A stretch of 5,228 bases of DNA. Origin: Desulfovibrionaceae bacterium UBA930. GTDB lineage: Bacteria; Desulfobacterota; Desulfovibrionia; Desulfovibrionales; Desulfovibrionaceae. Below, one piece after another: positions 1 to 4,650 of the stretch. Location: the NCBI GenBank assembly GCA_002293605.1, contig DBDO01000064.1, positions 1 to 5,228 on the forward strand, given 5' to 3'. Both the position numbers and the translations under genes were made by a program. Every line of letters starts with the position of its first letter. Positions within the stretch are counted from its first letter, which is position 1. Under the pieces are notes generated by a model, which worked only from the letters and a program-made list of their open reading frames with translations, did no database searches and was not told where the DNA came from.

Positions 1-29
1 ATTAAACGCAACTAGAGCCAAAAACTTTA

Positions 30-48
30 TATGCCCTTTTGTATGCCC
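30..48 (-). repeat. Two tandem GGGCATA direct repeats next to tRNA-Arg
   Basis: Read on the minus strand, the heptamer GGGCATA occurs twice with a 12-bp period (plus-strand TATGCCC at 30-36 and 42-48), each followed by an A-rich stretch. The copies lie beyond the 3' end of the tRNA-Arg gene, the side where integrases insert elements. Short tandem repeats between a tRNA 3' end and an integrase gene are often arm-type integrase-binding sites. That role is an inference: no integrase is visible because the window ends here. Confidence 0.4.
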
Positions 49-88
49 CAAAAGGAAAAGGCCTCACAGTTAAATACTGTAAGACCTT
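46..88 (-). terminator. Rho-independent terminator after tRNA-Arg
   Basis: On the minus strand a 13-bp stem forms between 88-76 and 70-58, with two G-U wobbles and a 5-nt loop (ATTTA). It is followed by a U-rich run interrupted by CC (TTTTCCTTTTGG). It starts 7 bp past the CCA end of the tRNA gene, so it most likely ends the tRNA transcript. Confidence 0.8.
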
Positions 89-94
89 GAAATT

Positions 95-171
95 TGGCGC
101 GCCAGGGAGGAATCGAACCCCCGACCGACTGCTTAGAAGGCAGTTGCTCTATCCGACTGAGCTACTGGCGC
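95..171 (-). tRNA. tRNA-Arg (anticodon TCT, reads AGA/AGG)
   Basis: The reverse complement folds as a complete 77-nt tRNA. The acceptor stem is GCGCCAG paired with CTGGCGC, followed by discriminator G and an encoded CCA (95-97). The D arm is GCTC/GAGC. The anticodon stem ACTGC/GCAGT encloses loop CTTCTAA, whose central TCT (plus-strand AGA at 135-137) is the arginine anticodon. The T arm is GGGGG-TTCGATT-CCTCC with one G-U pair. It is transcribed from the probable promoter at 210-238 and ended by the terminator at 46-88. Arginine tRNA genes are frequent integration targets for genomic islands, and repeats of possible integrase origin lie just past its 3' end. Confidence 0.97.
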
Positions 172-209
172 GTGGCTGTTATAGATAGGCCCCATGAGGC
201 CGGAACAAG

Positions 210-238
210 GGCATAAGAAAAAACATGCGCCCTGTCAA
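210..238 (-). promoter_or_regulatory. Probable sigma70 promoter for tRNA-Arg
   Basis: On the minus strand a perfect -35 hexamer TTGACA (plus 233-238) is followed after 17 bp by TATGCC (plus 210-215), a weak -10 with 3 of 6 matches. Transcription would begin near 203, leaving a leader of roughly 30 nt before the mature tRNA 5' end at 171, to be removed by RNase P. A closer TATAAC box (plus 178-183) would start inside or at the tRNA 5' end, so I prefer the upstream site. Confidence 0.55.
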
Positions 239-255
239 TCTTGCATCTACTCAAG

Positions 256-302
256 GCCCCAGGTGCGCCGCCTTGTTGCATTTTTTCGGCGCAGTCAGGG
301 GC
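256..302. repeat. Interrupted GC-rich inverted repeat between purM and tRNA-Arg
   Basis: Plus-strand TGCGCCG (264-270) pairs with CGGCGCA (287-293) across a 16-nt loop that contains T6. An outer pair GCCCC (256-260) with GGGGC (298-302) extends the stem past a small internal loop. The structure lies 23 bp past the purM stop codon. No U-run follows the stem in the purM direction, so it is not a textbook intrinsic terminator. It may protect the mRNA 3' end or help factor-dependent termination. Confidence 0.45.
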
Positions 303-324
303 AAAAAAGCTCGTGACGCCCCGC

Positions 325-1395
325 CTACTCGGGAAAGCGGATATTTACCCGCTCTTCGCCCGCAGGCTTCATATGCTCAATCTTGCCTATTTCCCAGGCT
401 GAAAGCTGCAAGGCCGTGATGCGCCGCAGCACCTCATCCACATCCTCTTGGGGCACGATAACAACAAAGCCTATGCCGCAGTTGAATATTTGCAGCATTT
501 CCGGCCAGGAGAGCTTGCCCTGCTCCTTAAGCCAGTGGAAAACCTCAGGAATTTCCCAGGAGCCGAAGTTGATGCTCGCACTGACCTGCGCGTGCAAGGA
601 GCGGGGGATATTATCATAAAAACCGCCGCCGGTGATATGCACCATGCCCTTGATGTGAAAATCGCGCATGAGGTTGCGGATGCAGTCAACGTAAATCGTG
701 GTGGGCGCAAGCAACACTTCCCGCACGCTCTTGTCGGAACCGGGGAAAGGATCCTCGCCCTTCAGGCCGCTTGCGTCCAGTATCTTGCGAATCAGGGAAT
801 AACCGTTGGCGTGCGGCCCGGAAGAGGCAATGCCTATGATGCTGTCGCCCCCCCGAATGCCGGAACCGTCCACAATGGCGCTGTTATCGACAATGCCCAC
901 GCAAAAACCGGCCAAATCATAGTCGCCGGGGACGTACATGTCCGGCATTTCAGCGGTTTCTCCGCCGAGCAGGGCGCAACCCGCTTGCTTGCAGCCTTCG
1001 GCCACACCTTCGATAACGGCATAGGCAGTATCCACATCCAACTTGCCGGTGGCAAAGTAATCCAGAAAAAACAAGGGTTTCGCGCCTTGCACCAGAATAT
1101 CGTTCACGCTCATGGCTACCAGATCAATGCCAATAGTATTGTGATGGTTCCAGGCCACGGCCAGCTTGAGCTTGGTGCCCACGCCGTCAGTAGAGGCCAC
1201 CAGAACAGGGGTGGGCAGGTTGGCGATGTCAGGCTTGTACAGCCCGCCAAAGCCCCCGATATCAGAGAGCACCCCGTGCGTATGCGTCTGGGAAATCAAG
1301 GTCTTGATGCGGCTGACCAGGGAATTGCCGGCCTCTATGTTGACTCCGGCCTCAGTATACGCCCGTGAGCGGGCCGGAGTTTTCTTCGTAACCAT
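325..1395 (-). CDS. purM: Phosphoribosylformylglycinamidine cyclo-ligase (AIR synthetase)
   Basis: This cytoplasmic enzyme closes the imidazole ring in de novo purine synthesis: FGAM plus ATP gives AIR plus ADP and phosphate. The 356-aa product shows the PurM signatures along its whole length: GGFGGLYKPDI (about 47-57), the ATP-binding loop STDGVGTKLKLA (68-79), GIDLVAMSVND (89-99), GGETAEMPDMY (144-154), the GPHANGYSL stretch near 203 and an ITGGGFYDNIPR segment near 264. Family members are about 345-350 aa, so it is full length. I start at the ATG at 1395 because AGGAG lies 9 nt upstream and family homology begins just after it. The same frame stays open to a GTG at 1500, but that extra part is low-complexity and would run into a plus-strand promoter. 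No other pur gene is adjacent, and I found no convincing purM promoter. Confidence 0.96.
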   Translation of the reverse strand: MVTKKTPARSRAYTEAGVNIEAGNSLVSRIKTLISQTHTHGVLSDIGGFGGLYKPDIANLPTPVLVASTDGVGTKLKLAVAWNHHNTIGIDLVAMSVNDILVQGAKPLFFLDYFATGKLDVDTAYAVIEGVAEGCKQAGCALLGGETAEMPDMYVPGDYDLAGFCVGIVDNSAIVDGSGIRGGDSIIGIASSGPHANGYSLIRKILDASGLKGEDPFPGSDKSVREVLLAPTTIYVDCIRNLMRDFHIKGMVHITGGGFYDNIPRSLHAQVSASINFGSWEIPEVFHWLKEQGKLSWPEMLQIFNCGIGFVVIVPQEDVDEVLRRITALQLSAWEIGKIEHMKPAGEERVNIRFPE

Positions 1396-1492
1396 ACAAT
1401 GCGGCTCCTTTATCTTCACATGCCGTATGCCCTTAGGCAAAAACTTGCGGCCAGCGGGCGCTTTGCTTGCGGCCGCAGCTCCGCCCGGCCTG

Positions 1493-1521
1493 TTGAACAC
1501 TGGGGCGGCAAGGGGTATACT
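1493..1521 (+). promoter_or_regulatory. Strong sigma70 promoter for the exported-protein/cobO unit
   Basis: TTGAAC (1493-1498) and TATACT (1516-1521) are separated by exactly 17 bp, giving 5 of 6 matches to the -35 consensus by base composition of the first four plus C/A tolerance and 5 of 6 to the -10. Transcription would begin near 1528, about 150 nt before the TTG start of the small exported protein. The site lies upstream of purM on the opposite strand, so it can only serve the rightward genes. Confidence 0.7.
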
Positions 1522-1524
1522 GGC

Positions 1525-1641
1525 AGGCGGCGTGCATATTTATATGCGTAAAGGGCATACCTACGCTTTTTCACCCTGTTTCGCAAGCTTGCCCGCCGCC
1601 TCAGGGGAGCGTTCCCGGCAGCGCAGTATCAGCGGCTTTTT
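1525..1641 (+). promoter_or_regulatory. Structured 5' leader with a possible attenuator
   Basis: The region after the promoter is rich in self-complementarity. AGGCGGCG (1525-1532) can pair with CGCCGCCT (1594-1601). Inside lie a palindrome GCATAT-TT-ATATGC (1534-1547), a competing pair GCGTA/TACGC (1546-1550 and 1562-1566) and the 10-bp palindrome GCAAGCTTGC (1583-1592). Further on, AGCGC (1620-1624) can pair with GC(G)GCT (1632-1637) and runs into T5 (1637-1641), like a weak intrinsic terminator. I could not match it to the cobalamin riboswitch: the B12-box-type motif is not visible. Function unknown; folding was done by eye. Confidence 0.35.
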
Positions 1642-1676
1642 CCCCTATCCGTCTCTTGGCAGGAGGGCTCAACACC

Positions 1677-2099
1677 TTGCGTATCTTCACCCTTTTGCGG
1701 CCCCTGGCAAGCAACTACGCAGGGCTGCGCGCTTTTTTTCTTGCGTCCGCGTTGATGCTGATTCCTCTCTGCGCCGTGCCAAGCGCCGCCCAGGCCGCTA
1801 TCCAAATGGAAACGGGCGATCAGCGCCTGCGTCTGGACAGGGAGGAGGTGAGTGTTGAGTCCGAGAGCCGGGCCTCTCCCCAAAGGGACGAAGAAGCCCT
1901 CATGCAGACCGCCCCGCGCGCAAAGCCTGACAAGGCCGGAGCCCCTGAACTGCCGTACGGCGTTACGCCCGAAGTCTATGTGCCCTGGCCGCCCCCTGGT
2001 CAAGGGAGAGAAAGGTCCTCCCCTCCTTTTGGCAACAAAGCAGGCGGCAACGCTCCGCATGCCCCTTCCCGGCCTTTACCCCCCAACTTCCTGCCTTGA
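1677..2099 (+). CDS. Small exported protein of unknown function
   Basis: I do not recognise this 140-aa protein. It has a clear Sec signal peptide: a basic N-terminus (Arg2, Arg8, Arg18), a hydrophobic core at about 19-33 and an AQA-A cleavage site after residue 40. The mature part of about 100 aa starts acidic, then becomes rich in proline and glycine with no cysteine, so it is probably largely disordered and periplasmic. A short PEVYVPWPPP segment (98-107) is the most motif-like part. There is no lipobox. I chose the TTG at 1677 because AGGAGG (1661-1666) sits 10 nt before it; an in-frame TTG at 1656 lies upstream of that site and cannot use it. The stop codon TGA overlaps the GAGG ribosome-binding site of the next gene, so the two genes are probably co-transcribed and translationally linked. 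A role in corrinoid handling is conceivable from position only. Confidence 0.7.
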   Translation: MRIFTLLRPLASNYAGLRAFFLASALMLIPLCAVPSAAQAAIQMETGDQRLRLDREEVSVESESRASPQRDEEALMQTAPRAKPDKAGAPELPYGVTPEVYVPWPPPGQGRERSSPPFGNKAGGNAPHAPSRPLPPNFLP

Positions 2100-2109
2100 G
2101 GAAAATATA

Positions 2110-2613
2110 ATGCTTCTTGTGTACACTGGTTCCGGCAAAGGAAAGACCTCGGCCTGCGTGGGACAGGCGCTTCGCGCTCACGGTCAGGGCCTTCGGGTCT
2201 GTTTCGCCCAGTTTATGAAGCGCCCTGATCAGGCGGGAGAACAAAAGCTTCTGGTTACACTGCTGGGGCAGGATTTTTATGCCGGGGGAAAAGGTTTTTT
2301 CCGCAAGGAAGAAACGCGCGCGCAGCACCGCGAGGCCGCGCTGGAGGTGCTGACCTGGGCGGAAAAAACGCTGCCCGGCGCGGATATGCTGATTCTTGAC
2401 GAAAGCCTGTACGCGCTCGGCAGCGGCCTGCTGGAAGAAGCGGAGCTGCGCCGGATACTGTCCCTGACCAGACAGGCGGGCGCGCACCTCGTGCTTTCCG
2501 GGCGCGGCCTTCCTGCCTGGCTTGGCGAAGAGGCCGACCTGATCACCGAAATGCAAGAGGTGAAACACCCCTGCCGCAAGGGGCAGGCGGCGCTCAAGGG
2601 CATAGAGTACTAG
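2110..2613 (+). CDS. cobO: Cob(I)yrinic acid a,c-diamide / corrinoid adenosyltransferase (CobO/BtuR family)
   Basis: The enzyme transfers the 5'-deoxyadenosyl group of ATP to the cobalt of reduced corrinoids, giving adenosylcobalamin precursors in the cytoplasm. The 167-aa protein has the family hallmarks: a P-loop GSGKGKT (7-13) after a first beta strand, QFMK (34-37), a Walker-B-like LILDES (94-99) followed by a GLL segment, the GRG turn (131-133), ADLITEMQEVKH (142-153) and the typical C-terminus KGIEY. The start is the ATG at 2110, with GAGG 8 nt upstream and overlapping the stop of the preceding gene. Compared with enterobacterial BtuR/CobA of about 196 aa, it lacks the N-terminal helix of about 25-30 residues that covers the active site; the core is intact. 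The same frame is open upstream to 1852, but that part is out-of-frame reading of the preceding gene. Confidence 0.9.
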   Translation: MLLVYTGSGKGKTSACVGQALRAHGQGLRVCFAQFMKRPDQAGEQKLLVTLLGQDFYAGGKGFFRKEETRAQHREAALEVLTWAEKTLPGADMLILDESLYALGSGLLEEAELRRILSLTRQAGAHLVLSGRGLPAWLGEEADLITEMQEVKHPCRKGQAALKGIEY

Positions 2614-2636
2614 AGGCAGCCCTTATTGATTTGTTG

Positions 2637-2654
2637 GGGGGACACCCGTCCCCC
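2637..2654. terminator. GC-rich hairpin between convergent cobO and cdaR
   Basis: GGGGGAC (2637-2643) and GTCCCCC (2648-2654) form a perfect 7-bp stem with a 4-nt loop, in the 62-bp gap between the two convergent stop codons. The position fits a shared transcription end for both operons. Neither strand has a U-run after the stem, so it is either a weak or factor-assisted terminator, or a 3'-end stabilising structure. Confidence 0.5.
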
Positions 2655-2675
2655 AGAGAACAGGGTCTGACGGCA

Positions 2676-3572
2676 CTATTTCTGCTCAAGCATAACCGTC
2701 ACTTCGGGCGGACTTACTTCCACCAGTTCCGCGCCCGGGGGCAAATCCACCTGCACGGGCAGGGTATAGCTGCCGAGATCGCGCCGCGCCAGCTGGACAA
2801 AGGCGCGGATGCCCTTGTTCGAGCCCGCTTTGCCCGCCTGGGATTCAGGCATGGCCACAGCAATAAGGACCTTGTCCGGCCGCACGAATTTCCCCACCTC
2901 CGGCGGCGCTTCCACCTGCACGGTCCTGCTCACCTTGACCAGCTTGCGCTTGATGCCGATATTCAGCAGAATCTTCACCTCTGATGGATCCGCGCTCACG
3001 CCGTCCGGCAGAGGCAGGAGCCGGGTGAAGCGCTCTTCTCCAAGCCGGACCGGGTCTGGAACCGGCAGGTTCACGCGAAGGCCTTTCATGTGCTCAAGCT
3101 GGTCGGTCGGCCCGGTGACCGTAACCTCCTCAGGGTTGAGCGATATTTGCGCCACATAGTCATCAGGCAGTTCGTCCGTGATTCTGGCTTTAATCGGAAG
3201 AATCTTTTTGGAGAGACTGTCCACATCCAGAAAAATACGCGCGGGTGTAACGTCCATAACCTCGATGCCGCTGCGAAAGGGCAGGTAGGCCGGGTTGATG
3301 GCCACTGTGTTTTCCCCTTTGTGCACAGCGGAAAGATCAAGGTAAAAGGCGAAATCCCGACCGCTCAAGCTGCGCAGCGTGCCGGCCGAGGCGCGTACCC
3401 GCACGGAAACCTTGTTCACCTGGCCGCTGCGCACCACCAGACCCTCGGGCAGGCCCCGGTAATCCACCCGTACCTCGACCTGGGATTCTATTTTTTCGCT
3501 GCCGCTCACGCTGTACCAAAGCACAATCGCCATTAAAAAGGCTGCGGTAAATTCTTTCCAGCGCACCGTCAT
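2676..3572 (-). CDS. cdaR: CdaR-like protein with YbbR domains, partner of diadenylate cyclase
   Basis: CdaR is a membrane-anchored partner that modulates the diadenylate cyclase CdaA; its effect on activity differs between species. The 298-aa protein has a short cytoplasmic N-terminus, one hydrophobic anchor (about 8-22) and an extracytoplasmic beta-rich region of three YbbR-like repeats at about 31-118, 122-206 and 208-296. Each ends in a similar strand: VTPARIFLDVD (108-118), a PSEVKILLNI stretch (196-205) and VSPPEVTVMLE (286-296). The ATG overlaps the cdaA stop as ATGA, with GGAG 8 nt upstream, so translation is coupled. Four-repeat versions are common in Firmicutes; three is what I can see here. 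Nothing follows it in the operon: the next gene on that side is convergent, so the usual glmM neighbour is absent. Confidence 0.88.
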   Translation of the reverse strand: MTVRWKEFTAAFLMAIVLWYSVSGSEKIESQVEVRVDYRGLPEGLVVRSGQVNKVSVRVRASAGTLRSLSGRDFAFYLDLSAVHKGENTVAINPAYLPFRSGIEVMDVTPARIFLDVDSLSKKILPIKARITDELPDDYVAQISLNPEEVTVTGPTDQLEHMKGLRVNLPVPDPVRLGEERFTRLLPLPDGVSADPSEVKILLNIGIKRKLVKVSRTVQVEAPPEVGKFVRPDKVLIAVAMPESQAGKAGSNKGIRAFVQLARRDLGSYTLPVQVDLPPGAELVEVSPPEVTVMLEQK

Positions 3573-4339
3573 ATCTTTTTCTCCAGGGCAGAATCCAGCA
3601 CCCTGGGCAACTTTACCGCGTCCAGCGTGCCGGTCATTCTGCCGTCAATCGATACGGCCATGGCCCCCCGCTCTTCCGAGACCACCACGACAACCGCGTC
3701 CGTTTCTTCGGTAATGCCGAGGGCCGCGCGGTGCCGCGTGCCGTAGTCGCGCTTGGCCACAGCCGTGGACAGGGGCAGAATGCAACCTGCGGCCACAATG
3801 CGGCCCTCCCGGATAATGACCGCCCCGTCATGCATGGGGCTGTTGGGCCAGAACAGATTGATTAAAAGTTCCGTGGAGAGCAGGGCGTCCAGCTTGACGC
3901 CGCGCTCTGCGGCATCGCCAAGCGGAACGTTGCGCTCGATCACCATCAGCGCGCCGATCTGGCGCTGGGCCATGTATTCCGCTGCGGCGCAGATAAGCGG
4001 GACGGTCGGGTGCTCCCTTTTCTTGCGGAAAAAAGAGGTAAACCAGAAGCGCCGCGCCCCGATAGTGGTCAGGGCCTGGCGGATGTCGTTCTGGAAGACA
4101 ATGACCACCAGCAGAAAAAGAGAGCCGAGGATGTATTCGAGAATCCAGTTCAGGGTGTTCAGGCCCAGGGCGCGGGAAAAAACATAGGCTACCAGAATGG
4201 TGAGCAGGCCGTGAATAGCCGTAACTGCCCTGGTCTGCCTGACCATGACGATGATATTATAAAAAAGCAGCGTAATCAGGGTGATATCAAGAATATCGCG
4301 CCACCCGATGCTGATGCCGCCAAAAAGTTGCAAGACCAT
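3569..4339 (-). CDS. cdaA: Membrane diadenylate cyclase CdaA (DAC domain, makes c-di-AMP)
   Basis: CdaA joins two ATP molecules into cyclic di-AMP, a second messenger for potassium, osmotic and cell-wall balance in the organisms studied. The 256-aa protein has three predicted membrane helices (about 15-33, 40-58 and 65-83), a short linker with a basic patch (RKKR, 105-108), then a DAC (DisA_N) domain. Both catalytic signatures are present: MHDGAVII (169-176) with the DGA metal/ribose motif, and GTRHRAALGITEETDA (200-215) with the RHR triphosphate motif. Length is close to the family's usual 260-280 aa. The linker reads FQNDIRQAL where Firmicute proteins usually have FQPELRRAL. The ATG at 4339 has AGGA 6 nt upstream. 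It is first gene of a two-gene operon with cdaR, driven from the divergent region shared with bfr. I expect an active enzyme. Confidence 0.95.
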   Translation of the reverse strand: MVLQLFGGISIGWRDILDITLITLLFYNIIVMVRQTRAVTAIHGLLTILVAYVFSRALGLNTLNWILEYILGSLFLLVVIVFQNDIRQALTTIGARRFWFTSFFRKKREHPTVPLICAAAEYMAQRQIGALMVIERNVPLGDAAERGVKLDALLSTELLINLFWPNSPMHDGAVIIREGRIVAAGCILPLSTAVAKRDYGTRHRAALGITEETDAVVVVVSEERGAMAVSIDGRMTGTLDAVKLPRVLDSALEKKI

Positions 4340-4393
4340 AAGCTATCCTGAGCGTTAAAAAAAGAGCGGCTGACCACAGCTCGCGCTTCTTTC

Positions 4394-4422
4394 TTTGTAT
4401 GCCAGAGGCGCAAATGCTTCAA
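4394..4422 (-). promoter_or_regulatory. Probable sigma70 promoter for cdaA-cdaR
   Basis: On the minus strand TTGAAG (plus 4417-4422) and TACAAA (plus 4394-4399) are separated by 17 bp, each with 4 of 6 matches to consensus. Transcription would start near 4387, giving a leader of about 48 nt before the cdaA ATG. The -10 overlaps a CATACAAA element that occurs twice more in the same intergenic region. Confidence 0.5.
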
Positions 4423-4508
4423 GGGCTTTCGCGCAGCAAGACAGGGCGGGAGCAGGCACGATATCATACTTGGATGCCTTCTGTCCTGTTCCCGAGCGGG
4501 ATGGAAAA

Positions 4509-4519
4509 AACATACAAAA
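4509..4519 (+). repeat. AACATACAAAA direct repeat, upstream copy
   Basis: This 11-bp sequence recurs identically at 4597-4607, 88 bp away. The two copies bracket the bfr promoter, this one about 20 bp before the -35 box. The core CATACAAA also appears inverted at 4394-4401 in the cdaA -10 region. It could be a regulator site, or chance in AT-rich DNA. Confidence 0.45.
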
Positions 4520-4538
4520 ACAAATTTTTCGCCATGTC

Positions 4539-4567
4539 TTGCACAAAGTTTTAATTCCTTGTATAAA
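4539..4567 (+). promoter_or_regulatory. Strong sigma70 promoter for bfr
   Basis: TTGCAC (4539-4544) and TATAAA (4562-4567) are separated by exactly 17 bp and each matches the consensus at 5 of 6 positions. Transcription would begin near 4574, leaving a leader of about 77 nt before the bfr ATG. The start site lies inside an AGAAT-T-ATTCT palindrome, which suggests repression at this promoter. Confidence 0.75.
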
Positions 4568-4569
4568 AA

Positions 4570-4584
4570 ATAGAATTATTCTGA
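4570..4584 (+). promoter_or_regulatory. Operator-like palindrome at the bfr start site (Fur/PerR-box-like)
   Basis: AGAAT-T-ATTCT (4572-4582) is a perfect inverted repeat centred on 4577. Read as a 15-bp 7-1-7 box it matches the PerR consensus TTATAATNATTATAA at 10 of 14 defined positions. It covers the predicted transcription start of an iron-storage gene, which is where a Fur-superfamily repressor would act. Assignment to a particular regulator is an inference. Confidence 0.4.
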
Positions 4585-4616
4585 ATTTTCGTTTCGAACA
4601 TACAAAACAGAATAAT
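4575..4616 (+). repeat. 9-bp perfect inverted repeat in the bfr leader
   Basis: ATTATTCTG (4575-4583) is perfectly complementary to CAGAATAAT (4608-4616), with 24 nt between. A smaller TTCG-TTT-CGAA hairpin fits inside the loop. The left arm overlaps the operator-like palindrome and the right arm carries a third AGAAT half-site. The structure ends 22 nt before the ribosome-binding site, so it could be an mRNA 5' stabiliser or part of a multi-site operator. Confidence 0.45.
4597..4607 (+). repeat. AACATACAAAA direct repeat, downstream copy
   Basis: This is the second identical copy of the 11-bp sequence at 4509-4519. It lies about 25 nt past the predicted bfr transcription start, inside the loop of the leader inverted repeat. 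Confidence 0.45.
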
Positions 4617-4650
4617 GGACAAATTTTTTATGCACCCCAAGGAGGAGTAT

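Noticed and set aside
448..1368. A 306-codon open frame on the plus strand opposite purM
   Set aside because: It lies entirely antisense to a clear, full-length purM, has no recognisable domain and reflects the codon bias of the opposite strand in GC-rich DNA.
1396..1500. N-terminal extension of PurM to a GTG at 1500
   Set aside because: The extra 35 residues are low-complexity, have no ribosome-binding site and no PurM homology; the ATG at 1395 has a good AGGAG.
1539..1544. TATAAA on the minus strand as a purM -10 box
   Set aside because: No acceptable -35 hexamer lies 16-18 bp upstream; the sequence is explained by the AT-rich palindrome at 1534-1547.
1528..1676. Cobalamin riboswitch before the exported-protein/cobO unit
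   Set aside because: A CCCGCCGCC stretch (1592-1600) recalls part of the core, but the B12-box-type sequence and the expected order of conserved segments are not seen.
1852..2109. Upstream extension of the cobO frame
   Set aside because: It overlaps the preceding gene out of frame, has no family homology, and the ATG at 2110 has a proper ribosome-binding site.
4490..4501. TCCCG-AG-CGGGA near-palindrome upstream of the bfr promoter
   Set aside because: The 2-nt centre is too tight for an RNA hairpin and nothing else ties it to either promoter; it may be chance.
4615..4650. In-frame ATG at 4615 as the bfr start
   Set aside because: It has no ribosome-binding site, while AAGGAGG sits directly before the ATG at 4651, where family homology also begins.
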